NCBI GenBank assembly: GCA_017535665.1
Contig: JAFXTS010000001.1
Location: 1-43,662, forward strand
Length of the DNA stretch: 43,662 nt
Reading direction: 5' to 3'
Origin: Bacteroidales bacterium
GTDB lineage: Bacteria > Bacteroidota > Bacteroidia > Bacteroidales > WCHB1-69
The position numbers and the translations under genes were made by a program. The notes below the pieces were generated by a model. It did not search any database. It had not been told where the DNA came from and saw nothing but the letters and a program-made list of their open reading frames with translations. How positions within the stretch are numbered: the stretch's first letter is position 1; each line of letters opens with the position of its first letter. Shown in pieces: positions 7,997 to 20,800 of the stretch.

Positions 7997-10351
7997 ATGA
8001 TGAGAAAGTTTTTAACTGTTATTTTATTGATAATTAGCTATATAGACATTTTCCCCAATGTCTATACCGTTATCAATACGAATGACAGTGGCGCGGGCTC
8101 TTTGAGGCAAGCCATGACAGAAGCCAACAGTGGTTATATGGGAAATCATACGATTACGTTCAACATCCCACAGACTGACCCAGGCTACGATGCGCAAACC
8201 GGCACCTTTACCATTGCGCTGCAATCGGAGTTGCCTTATCTGCTGGTGGTTGGCAACATCACCATCGATGCCACCACACAGGCCAACACCAACCCGTATG
8301 GTCCTGAAATTGTACTGGACGGCGGAACACTCAACCTGATGTCGTGCTTCCGGGTGGCCAGCGCGGGCAACACCATCAAGGGGTTCGCCATCGGAGGCTT
8401 CCAGTATGGAATCCTCCTGTTTGGAGCCAACGGGGGACGCATCAGCGACTGCTATATCGGCACTGCGGCTGACGGCGTGACCCCATTTCCCAACCAATAC
8501 GGCATAGGACTTTCAGGCGGCACATACGGAGGCTTCAACTTGGGATATGCTCGCAATATCACCATTCACAACAATGTCATTTCAGGCAATACAGCAGCGG
8601 GAATCGTGATGGAGGGGAACGGCACTCGCAACAACGTGATTACTGGCAACCGTATCGGTGTGAACGCCTCTGGCGATGCCCCCGTCAGTAACCATTACGG
8701 CATCGTTGTGATGACCCATGCCAATAGCAACCGCATCGGTGGCACTACAGAGGCAGAACGCAACATCATCTCTGCCAACACCGAAATTGGCATCTACATC
8801 GAGTCGGCAGACAGTAATGTGGTGTGCGGCAACTTTATCGGGGTGGATGTTTCGGGCACACACACCTTTGAATATGCTCCTGATTCGTCCATTCAGGCTA
8901 ATGGCGTGGAAATCAACACCACAGGACAACACAATCTGATCGGTGGCGACAGCCCAGAAGACCGTAATATCATATCCGGCAATCGGGTTTATGGGTGCAT
9001 CTATTATGGCAACTGTTCCCAGAACAACATCGCTGGCAACTACATTGGCACCGATGTTACAGGAACTATCGCAGTACCCAATGCCACAGGAATTTGTGTG
9101 GATGGTTCCTCCAACCATAATACGATGGAAAACAATGTGCTGTCGGGAAATCGTAGCTATGGTCTTTTCATCGTCACCCGCGGAACCGATGCCAACGTGT
9201 TTCGGGGCAATAAGGTCGGAACGGATGCCACAGGCACATTGGCTGTGCCCAATGATGTGGGACTGATGCTGGCCGCCGATGCTAAAGACAATGTCATTGG
9301 AGGCGACACTCCCGCCGACCGCAACCTCTTCTCGGGCAACCAATACGCGGGCATTGAGGTGACGGACTCCGGGACGGAAAACAATCAGATTGTCGGAAAT
9401 TATATTGGCGTGGATGCATCTGGGAACCAAGCTCTTCCCAATGGGAATGGGGTCATCGTCAGCGCATTCGTCCGCCATCTGGATATTGACCGCAACATCA
9501 TCTCCGCCAACGAAGGGTTCGGGGTGGTGATGACCGACTATGCTGACAGTAATGTGGTGCGCCGCAACAAAATCGGCACTGGAGCCGACACACTTGTCGC
9601 TCTTGGCAACGGGGCGGCTGGAATATTGCTCGGTGGCGGGGCTAACCACAACCTCATCGGCGGGAGTGGCGAAGGAAACATCATTGCACACAACGACTCC
9701 ACCGGCTTGGTGCTGGTCGGAAGCAATACCCACCAGAATCGTTTTTCGCAAAATGCCATCTACCAAAACCAATATGCAGGCATCTATTTCATGGATGAGG
9801 GCTGCAACGACCATATAGAACCGCCCACTATCCTGTCGGCCAATTGGTATGCTGACCCGGGCTTCACAGCTGTGGAAGGGCACGTGGACGTGGAAAATCC
9901 GCAGTATGCTGTAATTGAAGTATTTCTTTCTGAAATAACTGAAAATCAATTATTACCGGCACAGGGGCGACAATACCTTGGTACCACTTATGCCGATGAA
10001 AACGGGAATTGGCAATTTTATACCAGCTGGATGGCAGAGGCCGCCGCTGTGGTGGCTACTGTCACCGATGCTCTATCCAACACCTCTCCCTTCTCAAATG
10101 CTGTGCCACTTTCTATTTATCAACCTGAAAATCAAGTAATTTCCGTTATACCTAACCCCGTAAGGGATAAAATTCGCATCGTAGCTGACATGCCCGATCT
10201 TAGAGCGGCACTCTATGATGTTTCTGGTAGGTTTCTTCTCCACACCCGTCAAGATGAAATTTCTCTTTCTGACTATTCCTCAGGCATTTATCTATTACAT
10301 ATTTATAATGGGGAGAAAAGGGTGAGCGTGATTAAAATAGTAAAACAATAA
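7997..10351 (+). CDS. Secreted parallel beta-helix protein with T9SS sorting domain (784 aa)
   Basis: A large surface or secreted protein. After a short signal peptide it begins VINTNDSGAGSLRQAMTEAN, the usual opening of extracellular right-handed beta-helix proteins. Between about residues 110 and 600 there are repeats of the form IGG....(D/E)RN(I/L).SGN...GI......N.V.GN(Y/F)IG.D.(S/T)G.....PN, about 60-65 residues each, which is two helix turns plus a loop. The last 75 residues (from VIPNPVRDK to IVKQ, including ALYDVSGR and SGIYLLHI) are a type A T9SS C-terminal sorting domain, so it is exported through the outer membrane. No polysaccharide lyase catalytic residues can be assigned. The next gene is a paralogue whose ATG overlaps this stop codon (TAATG). 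Confidence 0.88.
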   Translation: MMRKFLTVILLIISYIDIFPNVYTVINTNDSGAGSLRQAMTEANSGYMGNHTITFNIPQTDPGYDAQTGTFTIALQSELPYLLVVGNITIDATTQANTNPYGPEIVLDGGTLNLMSCFRVASAGNTIKGFAIGGFQYGILLFGANGGRISDCYIGTAADGVTPFPNQYGIGLSGGTYGGFNLGYARNITIHNNVISGNTAAGIVMEGNGTRNNVITGNRIGVNASGDAPVSNHYGIVVMTHANSNRIGGTTEAERNIISANTEIGIYIESADSNVVCGNFIGVDVSGTHTFEYAPDSSIQANGVEINTTGQHNLIGGDSPEDRNIISGNRVYGCIYYGNCSQNNIAGNYIGTDVTGTIAVPNATGICVDGSSNHNTMENNVLSGNRSYGLFIVTRGTDANVFRGNKVGTDATGTLAVPNDVGLMLAADAKDNVIGGDTPADRNLFSGNQYAGIEVTDSGTENNQIVGNYIGVDASGNQALPNGNGVIVSAFVRHLDIDRNIISANEGFGVVMTDYADSNVVRRNKIGTGADTLVALGNGAAGILLGGGANHNLIGGSGEGNIIAHNDSTGLVLVGSNTHQNRFSQNAIYQNQYAGIYFMDEGCNDHIEPPTILSANWYADPGFTAVEGHVDVENPQYAVIEVFLSEITENQLLPAQGRQYLGTTYADENGNWQFYTSWMAEAAAVVATVTDALSNTSPFSNAVPLSIYQPENQVISVIPNPVRDKIRIVADMPDLRAALYDVSGRFLLHTRQDEISLSDYSSGIYLLHIYNGEKRVSVIKIVKQ

Positions 10352-12375
10352 TGTTGGATATGAAAAAGACCATCGCAGTTTTCGGAATTCTGCTGTTGGG
10401 CATGGTGCTACGCGCGCAGGATTATGTGGTCACCAACACAGCTGATGCTGGGACAGGGAGTTTGCGGTATGCCTTGCAGATGTGCATGACCACAACGGGT
10501 CCGCATACCATCCATTTCAACATTCCCACCACCGATGCTGGCTATGATGCCCTTACAGGCACGTGGGTCATCCGTCCGGCCACTAACTTGCCGATGGTGA
10601 TGCAGTCGCAGCTTGCGCTTGATGGCAGCAGCCAAACTGCTTTTGGGGGCGACAACAATCCCTTTGGTCCTGAAGTGGTAATCGATGGCGGTGGCACGTT
10701 AGACTATGGGCTGCGCATTTTCAATGCACCTGATGCCACGCTCCGAGGAATCAACATACGAAACTGCACGAAAGGGGTGCAGGTGTATAACTCGCCACGG
10801 TGCAGCATTTCGGGCTGCTACGTGGGAGTGAACGCCACAGCCACGGCAGCAGCTGCCAACAACATCGGCCTTGAATTCATCGCAGGGTCCGACCATGGAC
10901 GTATCGGTGGCTCCACCGCTGCCGACAGAAACATCATATCTGGAAATGAACACATCGGTATACGTCTATTGGATGTGGATAGCTGCGTGGTAAGCGGATG
11001 CTATATCGGCCTTGACCGTACAGGCACAGTCGCCATCCCCAACTACGATGGTATGAGTATGGAGGGAATGGTGCAGCACTGCATCATTGGGGGTACCACG
11101 GAAGGCGAGCGCAACCTCATTTCCGGCAATACCGATTATGGCCTTCCTCTCTTCGGAGTAGGAGCTACAGGCAACGTGATCATTGGCAACTATATTGGCA
11201 CCGATGTCACTGGAAGCGTGGCTATCGGCAATACTTACGGGGTTCTGTTTGATGACGGCTCTTTTGGAAATCGCGTTGGAGGAGACACCCCAGCACAGCG
11301 CAACATCATCTCCGGGAATGTGGGGTATGGGGTTTTCTTTTACAACAATGGAACACATGATAATTTATTGATTAATAATTATATAGGTACTGATTACACG
11401 GGTAGGAATGCAGTACCGAATACCGCCGGCATAATTATTGATGGTATCTCCTACCAAAATACGATGGATGGGAATGTCATTGCAGGAAATGTGCAGGTGG
11501 GTGTGGGTATCAATATTACAGGGTCTGATGGTAATATTTTAATACGTAATAAAATAGGGGTAAATGTGGAGAATGCGCCTCTTCCAAACGGCATGGATGG
11601 CATTCGCATTTCTCAAGGACCGATGCTGACAGTAATCGGAGGCACTCCTGAGGAGGGAAATGTCATTGCCCATAATGGTGGATGCGGAGTATATATCACC
11701 AACGACAACTGCCAACGTCACCGAATCAGCTGCAACAGCTTTTATGAGAATGGAGGATTGGCCATCGACCTGTTCGAGCCAGGAGTGAATGCCAACGATG
11801 CCGGTGATGTGGATGATGGAGCCAACGGAAAACTTAATTATCCGGAAATTGAATCGGTAACATGGAACGGTGTGCAAATGCATGTGGTGGGAACATTGGA
11901 TGTGTCGGTACCACAAGATTGTGAAATCCAGCTCTATAAAGCAGCTGTTGACCCGTGGGGGCATGGTGAAGGACGTGATTTCCTGACCGCTGTCACCCCG
12001 TCAGCCAACGGCACATGGATCGCAGACCTTGCACAAGTGTCGGCCACCGATTATGTTACCGCCTTGACCATTGATGCACAAGGGAACACCTCCGAGTTTT
12101 CCATCTCACACAGCACAAGTGGACCGGCAGGCATGTTCGAGTGCCTCAATCCTAATGTTGGGGTAGTTCCCAACCCTGCAAGTGAGTTTTTCAGGGTATA
12201 TTCCGATGTGTCCTTTACCCATCTGCGTCTATACAATACGGATGGCCGAATCATACTTATGCAACCTTCAGATATTAAGGAGATAAATGTATCAGGATTA
12301 CCTTCAGGAATTTATTTGCTGCAGCTATGGAATGATAACACCTTGGTGGGTAGTGCAAAGGTGGTGAAAGGATAA
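10351..12375 (+). CDS. Paralogous secreted beta-helix protein with T9SS sorting domain (674 aa)
   Basis: A close structural paralogue of the preceding gene. It has the same opening (VTNTADAGTGSLRYAL), the same NIPTTDAGYDA-type segment, and repeats such as IGGTTEGERNLISGN and GNYIGTDVTGS, between about residues 100 and 460. A linker domain and a C-terminal T9SS type A domain follow (from VVPNPASEFF to AKVVKG, with LYNTDGR and SGIYLLQLW). The ATG at 10351 overlaps the upstream stop as TAATG, which suggests translational coupling. A second ATG at 10360 would give a more usual MKK signal peptide ending in LRAQ. It has fewer repeats than its partner, consistent with duplication followed by loss or gain of repeat units. 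Confidence 0.88.
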   Translation: MLDMKKTIAVFGILLLGMVLRAQDYVVTNTADAGTGSLRYALQMCMTTTGPHTIHFNIPTTDAGYDALTGTWVIRPATNLPMVMQSQLALDGSSQTAFGGDNNPFGPEVVIDGGGTLDYGLRIFNAPDATLRGINIRNCTKGVQVYNSPRCSISGCYVGVNATATAAAANNIGLEFIAGSDHGRIGGSTAADRNIISGNEHIGIRLLDVDSCVVSGCYIGLDRTGTVAIPNYDGMSMEGMVQHCIIGGTTEGERNLISGNTDYGLPLFGVGATGNVIIGNYIGTDVTGSVAIGNTYGVLFDDGSFGNRVGGDTPAQRNIISGNVGYGVFFYNNGTHDNLLINNYIGTDYTGRNAVPNTAGIIIDGISYQNTMDGNVIAGNVQVGVGINITGSDGNILIRNKIGVNVENAPLPNGMDGIRISQGPMLTVIGGTPEEGNVIAHNGGCGVYITNDNCQRHRISCNSFYENGGLAIDLFEPGVNANDAGDVDDGANGKLNYPEIESVTWNGVQMHVVGTLDVSVPQDCEIQLYKAAVDPWGHGEGRDFLTAVTPSANGTWIADLAQVSATDYVTALTIDAQGNTSEFSISHSTSGPAGMFECLNPNVGVVPNPASEFFRVYSDVSFTHLRLYNTDGRIILMQPSDIKEINVSGLPSGIYLLQLWNDNTLVGSAKVVKG

Positions 12376-12440
12376 ATGAAGGTATCACGAGGCAAACCAG
12401 ACTTCGTTGGAATTTCTTATCGGGAGTCCAAAAAAAAGTG

Positions 12441-12448
12441 TAATTTTG
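12441..12448 (+). promoter_or_regulatory. -7 box for leuS
   Basis: TAATTTTG, 42 bases before the leuS ATG. Confidence 0.6.
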
Positions 12449-12489
12449 CAATTTCTTATTTTATCGGAATAAAATTATCATAAAATATT

Positions 12490-15249
<2,760 letters not shown>

Positions 15250-15355
15250 TGGTTCGCTGACGCTCGCATTTATTCTGACCTGATTGAAATAAATTTTTCC
15301 CGCCAACTGCAGCCTTTTCACATTTTTGCATCCTATGGATAAAAATGAATTGATT

Positions 15356-16417
15356 ATGAGAAAAATCACTTTGACTGCTTTGGGATTGCTTTTTATTTTG
15401 TCTGCTTCGGCGCAATACCTGTATTCCGTGACAGATGGAAGTGATCCGAAGGATTTATCATACACATTCTCACTATATAACACATCCAATGGTAAGCTTC
15501 CCCAAGGTGTTTCTGATATGGCGAGAGGTGTCGCAGTGGATTCTATGGGCAGGATCTGGATGGGTACGGATAATGGGCTTGTTTGTAGGGAAAAAGAAAA
15601 CGTGAAAAAGTTCAATTATACCAATTCCCCTCTTGTCAACACGCCTTATGACAGGGAACTTACTTATACCATTTTTAGCATCATAGCCGATCGTGATAAT
15701 GGAGTGTGGATTAACCAAGGTTGGGACCTCTTCCGTGTAAAAGATGATGAATGGACTCGCTTTGACACGCTGAATTCGCCTGTCTATTGGGGTAGAGAAC
15801 TCTTCGTGGACAAAGAGAACAATTTCTGGATTACGAGTTGGGATGGGATTTGTAAATATGACGGAACCTTATGGACTGTATTCGATTCAACGAATATGCC
15901 GATCCCGAGTAACAAAGTGTTGAGTTTCTATATTGACAACCAAGATCGGATATGGGTGGGAACTTTTTCCGGAAACGCAATGTATGACGGAGAAAAATGG
16001 ATTGATTTGAAATCCGACAAGACTCCGCTTGGGAAAAAATGCATCAGTGAGGCATATCAAGATGCATCAGGCAATATGTGGTTTGCTTTTTTCTCAGACC
16101 GAAGTGAACACAAGGGAGGATTGTACATGTTGGACACGAAAGGCAAATGGCACCATTATGCACCTAAATGGACCAAAAGCATGGAACGTGAGAGTGCGAA
16201 CGATATGTTGTATGATGAGTCTCGCGACCAGATTTGGATAGCTGTAAACACAGTGGGGCTGTTTATGTATGATGTGCGAAAGAACAAATGGGAGGTTTAC
16301 ACTACGGAGAACTCTAACCTGCCCAGCCCTTACGTAATGGAACTGTGCCAAGATAAAGAACATCATATTTGGGGCGCCACCTTCGGCGGTTTTTTCATGG
16401 TCACATCGTTTAGATAA
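15356..16417 (+). CDS. Secreted two-component-regulator-type propeller protein
   Basis: A 353-residue exported protein. The ATG at 15356 is chosen because it gives a clean signal peptide ending in SASAQ, and because a near-consensus -7 box (CATTTTTG, 15321-15328) makes earlier starts fall at or before the transcription start. The body has repeats such as DSMGRIWMGTDNGL, DKENNFWITSWDG, DNQDRIWVGTFSG and DKEHHIWGATFGG, about 45-50 residues apart. These are Reg_prop beta-propeller blades, as found in the sensor part of hybrid two-component systems. Here they stand alone without any transmembrane or kinase part, so a ligand-binding envelope protein is likely. No T9SS domain is seen. Confidence 0.85.
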   Translation: MRKITLTALGLLFILSASAQYLYSVTDGSDPKDLSYTFSLYNTSNGKLPQGVSDMARGVAVDSMGRIWMGTDNGLVCREKENVKKFNYTNSPLVNTPYDRELTYTIFSIIADRDNGVWINQGWDLFRVKDDEWTRFDTLNSPVYWGRELFVDKENNFWITSWDGICKYDGTLWTVFDSTNMPIPSNKVLSFYIDNQDRIWVGTFSGNAMYDGEKWIDLKSDKTPLGKKCISEAYQDASGNMWFAFFSDRSEHKGGLYMLDTKGKWHHYAPKWTKSMERESANDMLYDESRDQIWIAVNTVGLFMYDVRKNKWEVYTTENSNLPSPYVMELCQDKEHHIWGATFGGFFMVTSFR

Positions 16418-16546
16418 ATATTCTGTTTGGGGCTGTACCTTAATATCCTGTACTTTTTCGTTCAGGTTAATTAGTGAAAGAATAATTTCATAAAAACTAA
16501 TTTTTGTCAAGAAAAGCTGTAATGTTGCCACCTCTTTCGAATAAAC

Positions 16547-17179
16547 ATGCAAAAGAATAACACACTATCAAAAAGAAACTCACCCCACACTTTCCCGATG
16601 GTGTTGCTGCTGTTGGCTTTAGCGGTGGTGGTATGGTCGGTTATCAATGTACAAGACACTTACCTGACGTGGGTGCTTGAGGCTGCGCCAGCTATTATGT
16701 GGATACTGGTTTTAATACTGACCTACAAGCATTTCCGTTTTCCCAATTGGATGTATGCCGTGATGTGTTTGCACATTATCGTTCTGTTGGTGGGAGCACA
16801 TTACTCGTATGCGGAAGTCCCTCTGGGTGAGTGGATGAAACGGTGGTTTGGCTTCACCCGAAACAATTACGACAAGATCGGTCATTTTATGCAGGGCTTT
16901 ACCCCGACATTGATGGCCGTGGAGGTTCTCCGCCGCAAAATTGCCCTTCAATCTTTCGGTTGGACTGGATTTCTCTCGTTCTGTGTGGCCATGATGATTA
17001 CAGCTGTTTACGAAATCATTGAGTGGCTGGCTTCTCTTTCCAATCCCACCGACACCGAGGCCTTTTTAGGTACCCAAGGCTACTTCTGGGACACCCAATC
17101 GGATATGTTCTGCTGCCTGCTGGGATCGGTTTGCGCTTTGGTGGTGATGTTTGTTGCTGCAGCACGAAGAATCGAGTAA
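16547..17179 (+). CDS. DUF2238 (YjdF-like) inner-membrane protein
   Basis: A 210-residue integral membrane protein with about five hydrophobic segments (near residues 17-36, 40-58, 66-84, 125-150 and 185-205). Conserved family blocks are visible: FTRNNYDKIGHFMQG, VYEIIEW and AFLGTQGYFWDTQSDM. The many acidic residues, His and Trp in these blocks are typical of DUF2238, whose function is unknown. The next gene (DUF1294) starts 34 bases after this stop, also encodes a small membrane protein, and is probably in the same transcript. Confidence 0.85.
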   Translation: MQKNNTLSKRNSPHTFPMVLLLLALAVVVWSVINVQDTYLTWVLEAAPAIMWILVLILTYKHFRFPNWMYAVMCLHIIVLLVGAHYSYAEVPLGEWMKRWFGFTRNNYDKIGHFMQGFTPTLMAVEVLRRKIALQSFGWTGFLSFCVAMMITAVYEIIEWLASLSNPTDTEAFLGTQGYFWDTQSDMFCCLLGSVCALVVMFVAAARRIE

Positions 17180-17213
17180 TCTCTATTACGAAAGATCATT
17201 AACAAGAGTAATT

Positions 17214-17501
17214 ATGATGAATGAAATTTCCAGATCCACAGTCGTCATCTTTCCCCTTGTAATTGTCAATGTCCTCACGTTTCTCCTGTACGGCATCGAC
17301 AAGTGGAAGGCGAAGCGGGCGCGGTGGCGGATTCCAGAGGGCGTGCTGTTGGGGCTGGCGGCCATCGGCGGCAGCGTCGGCGCGTGGCTGGGGATGCGCG
17401 TGTGGCACCACAAGACCCAGCATAAGAGATTTCGCTATGGTGTGCCGGTTATATTGTTGATACAGATTGCCTTGCTGGTGTGGTTTTGGAAAGTCTGTTG
17501 A
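17214..17501 (+). CDS. DUF1294 small membrane protein
   Basis: A 95-residue membrane protein. The ATG at 17214 is chosen (another follows at once at 17217) because a longer TTG version would start inside the upstream gene. Hydrophobic segments lie at about residues 8-27, 45-62 and 74-93. The family blocks are YGIDKWKAKRARWRIPE and GGSVGAWLGMRVWHHKTQH, followed by a KRFRYGVP turn, typical of DUF1294. The function is unknown; a cold-shock domain is fused to this domain in some other bacteria but not here. It follows the DUF2238 gene. Confidence 0.85.
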   Translation: MMNEISRSTVVIFPLVIVNVLTFLLYGIDKWKAKRARWRIPEGVLLGLAAIGGSVGAWLGMRVWHHKTQHKRFRYGVPVILLIQIALLVWFWKVC

Positions 17502-17583
17502 TGGAAAATAAAGAGTATTATGTCCAATGATAGGGGGATTGGCACATAAAATCAGAAGGTATTTTGGTAAGTTCCTAACAATC

Positions 17584-17615
17584 AATAAATAAAGAAGCCG
17601 CCAAATGGCGGCTTC
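17584..17615 (-). terminator. Terminator of tRNA-Lys
   Basis: On the minus strand, GAAGCCGCC and GGCGGCTTC form a perfect 9-bp stem with a 4-base loop, followed by TTTATTTATT, just after the tRNA. Confidence 0.8.
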
Positions 17616-17618
17616 AAG

Positions 17619-17691
17619 TGTCCCCTCAGGGACTCGAACCCTGGGCCCATTGATTAAGAGTCAATTGCTCTACCAGCTGAGCTAAGGAGAC
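17619..17691 (-). tRNA. tRNA-Lys (anticodon CTT)
   Basis: 73 bases fold into a full cloverleaf. The acceptor is GTCTCCT/AGGGGAC (one G-U), the D-arm is GCTC...GAGC, the anticodon stem is ATTGA/TCAAT with loop CTCTTAA, and the T-arm is CAGGG-TTCGAGT-CCCTG. The discriminator is A and CCA is not encoded. The anticodon CTT reads AAG. Confidence 0.97.
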
Positions 17692-17713
17692 ATTCTCTCG
17701 CTGAAAGAGGGTG

Positions 17714-17721
17714 CAAAATTA
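17714..17721 (-). promoter_or_regulatory. -7 box for tRNA-Lys
   Basis: TAATTTTG on the minus strand, 22 bases before the mature tRNA 5' end. Confidence 0.6.
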
Positions 17722-17802
17722 CAACTTTTTTCATTTCCCACAACACCCTCTTTTAATTTTTTATTTTTCTATAAAATTTTTTATAAATTATTGAAAGATA
17801 AT

Positions 17803-20800
17803 TTATTCTGATACCACACACTCCTTCTGTATACGCTCTATCCATGCTAATGCCTGCTCGATGGTGGGAACATTTTGGATAACAAGTGTCAATTTTTTGT
17901 TTGTTTCCTTGATTTGTGTCTTGGGAAAATTGCGCTGCATAAAGGAGAGAATGTTGTCGAAAAGGGCCGACTGGTAGAAGGGCGATTCGCTGTTGTCGAT
18001 AAAGTGACATACCATCAGCTTTTTCTTGAGCACGATTTTGTCGAAGTAGAGGTCGGCGGCGATGCGGCGTAGCGGGATGGTCTTGAGCAACTCCTGCGTG
18101 GCTTTCGGCAACGCGCCGAACATGTCCAACAGCTTGCTGCGGAATTTCTCCAGATCTTCGTCGGTGCGGATGTGATCAAGCTCCTTGTAGAGGCTCATTC
18201 GCTCGCTCAGACTGGCGATGTAGTCGCTGGGGAAGAGCAGCCCGAGGTCGGTTTCGAGCATGCACTCGCGCTGCACCAATTGCGTGTCGGTACCATCCTC
18301 CATCGGTCCCTGCTCCTGCAGTTCGAGGATGGCCTCGTTGAGGATTTTCTGGTAGGTCTCGAAGCCAATGTCGGCGATGAAGCCGCTCTGGTCGGCCCCC
18401 AGCACGTCGCCCGCCCCTCGGATGTCCATGTCGCGCATGGCAATTTGGAAGCCGCTGCCAATTTCGGAATAATCCTCAATGGCCTTCAGGCGCTTCCGTG
18501 CCTGGTCGTTGAGGGTGTCCATCGGCTTCGTGAGCATATAGCAGAACGCCTTCTTGTTGTTGCGCCCCACCCGTCCGCGCAGCTGGTGCAACACGTTGAG
18601 GGCGAAATTCTGCGCATCGTTGATAATCATGGTGTTGGCGTTGGTAATGTCGAGCCCCGACTCCACAATGGTGGTCGCCACCAGCACGTCGTAGCGCCCG
18701 TCGATGAAGTCCATCATCACCTGCTCCAGCTCCTTGCCCTCCATCTGCCCGTGACCGATGGCCACCCGCGCGTCGGGCACGAGCCGCTTTACCAGTCCCG
18801 CCACCTCCATGATATTCTGCACCTTGTTGTGTACCACAAACACCTGCCCGCCGCGCTGCAACTCGTAGCGGATGGCATCGCGGATGATCTCCTCATCAAA
18901 GGTGTGTACCTCTGTCTGTATCGGGTAGCGGTTGGCCGGCGGTGTCATGATGACCGAAATGTCGCGGGCTCCCATCATCGAAAACTGCAACGTGCGCGGG
19001 ATCGGTGTAGCCGACATCGTGAGCGTGTCCACCGTCACCTTCAGCTCGCGCAACTTCTCCTTTGCCGCCACCCCAAATTTCTGTTCTTCATCAATAATCA
19101 ACAATCCCAAATCCCTAAAAACCACATCTTTACCCAAAATTCTATGCGTACCGATGAGGATGTCTATCTTGCCTTCTTTGAGATCTTTCAGTGTCTCCCG
19201 AATCTGCTTGGCAGTTCTGAAACGGTTGATATAGCCCACGCGGCATGGCATGTGCTGCAAGCGTTCCGAGAAGGTGGTGAAGTGCTGCAGCGCCAACACG
19301 GTGGTAGGCACCAGCACGGCCACCTGCTTGCTGTCGCACACGGCCTTGAAGGCGGCACGGATGGCCAGCTCGGTCTTGCCGAACCCCACGTCGCCGCACA
19401 GCAAACGGTCCATCGGACACTCCGACTCCATATCTTTCTTGATGTCGTGCATGGCCTTCACCTGGTCGGGCGTGTCCTCGTAGATGAAGGAGGCCTCCAA
19501 CTCGGTTTGCAGATAATTGTCGGCCGAGAAGGCGAACCCCTTCTGCGCCTTGCGCTGCGCATACAACTTGATGAGATCGACGGCTAACTCCTTTACACGC
19601 CGCTTGGTGCGCTCTTTCATCTTCTCCCACGTGCCCGAACCGAGACGGTGCAGGGTGGGCGGCGTGCCGTCTTTGCCGACGTATTTGGTGATTTTATGTA
19701 AAGAATGAATGCTGATAAACAGCTGGTCACCATCCTTGTAGCGCAGCTGGATGGCCTCCTGCTCCACGCCGTTCACCTCCATCTTGGCCAGCCCTTCATA
19801 CACGCCAATACCATGGTCGATATGCACCACGTAGTCGCCGGGCTGCAGGTCGTAAATTTCCTTGAGGGTGAAGGCCTCGCTGCGTTTGTAGCGGTCGCGG
19901 ATGACGAAGCGGTGGTACTTCTCGAAAATCTGATGGTCGGTATAAACGCACAGCTTGCCCTCCTCATCGCGGAAGCCTTCGTGCAGGATGAAAGGATAGG
20001 AGGTAAAGAGCTGATCTACGGTATATTCCGTTTTATTTTGAAGGTTGTAGGCCGCCAGCATGTCGTTCATGATGTGCGCCATACGAGCCCTCTGCTGCTC
20101 ATTTTCGGTGAGGAAGACGGTGTGATAGCCGTGCTCGAGGTTGTCGATCCACTCGTTGAGCAACAGGTCGAAATTCTTGCTGAAGGCGTTCTGCGGACGT
20201 ATGTTGAAGTCTATATTTTGCTCATATTCACGAAAATAGTCCGACTCAATCTCCACAAAGTCGTGTTGCAGCACCTGGTCGATGAACGTGTCGCCCTCAA
20301 TATAGAGTTCTTCCGGCAGCACGTGGCCGATGGGCGAGTCGGTTTTCTCAAACTCCTCCACCACCTTTTTGTAGTTGCGTTGGATGGTGGACTTGATGTC
20401 GCCACACTTTTTCACCCAGATGCGGTCTTCGGGTTGCAGGAACTCGAAGAAGCTCACGCGCTGCTCTTCCGTTTCGAGCGACGAGGCGAGTGGCATGATG
20501 TGGAGGTGGTCCATCTCGCGGATGGAAAGCTGGGTGTTGGTGTCGAACAGACGGATAGACTCTACCGTATCTCCCGAAAGTTCAATACGATAGGGGTATT
20601 CTTCAGAGTAAGAAAAGATGTCGAAGATGGCACCGCGCCAGGCGAACTGTCCAGGCTCAAATACGAAATCTTCTTGTTGGTATTGGTATTCGTAAAGGAA
20701 ATTGATGAAGATGTCGAGAGGCAGAGTCTCGCCCTTCTTCACGGTGTAAGAGTTGTTTTTGAGGAAGCGGGTGGAGATAAGCTTTTCGGCGATGGCCTCG

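Noticed and set aside
8582..9949. Minus-strand frame of 455 codons opposite the first beta-helix gene
   Set aside because: Repetitive antisense translation of the beta-helix repeats; no start context or protein-like domain.
12376..12483. 35-codon frame between the second beta-helix gene and leuS
   Set aside because: It overlaps the leuS -7 box and has no ribosome-binding or peptide-like features.
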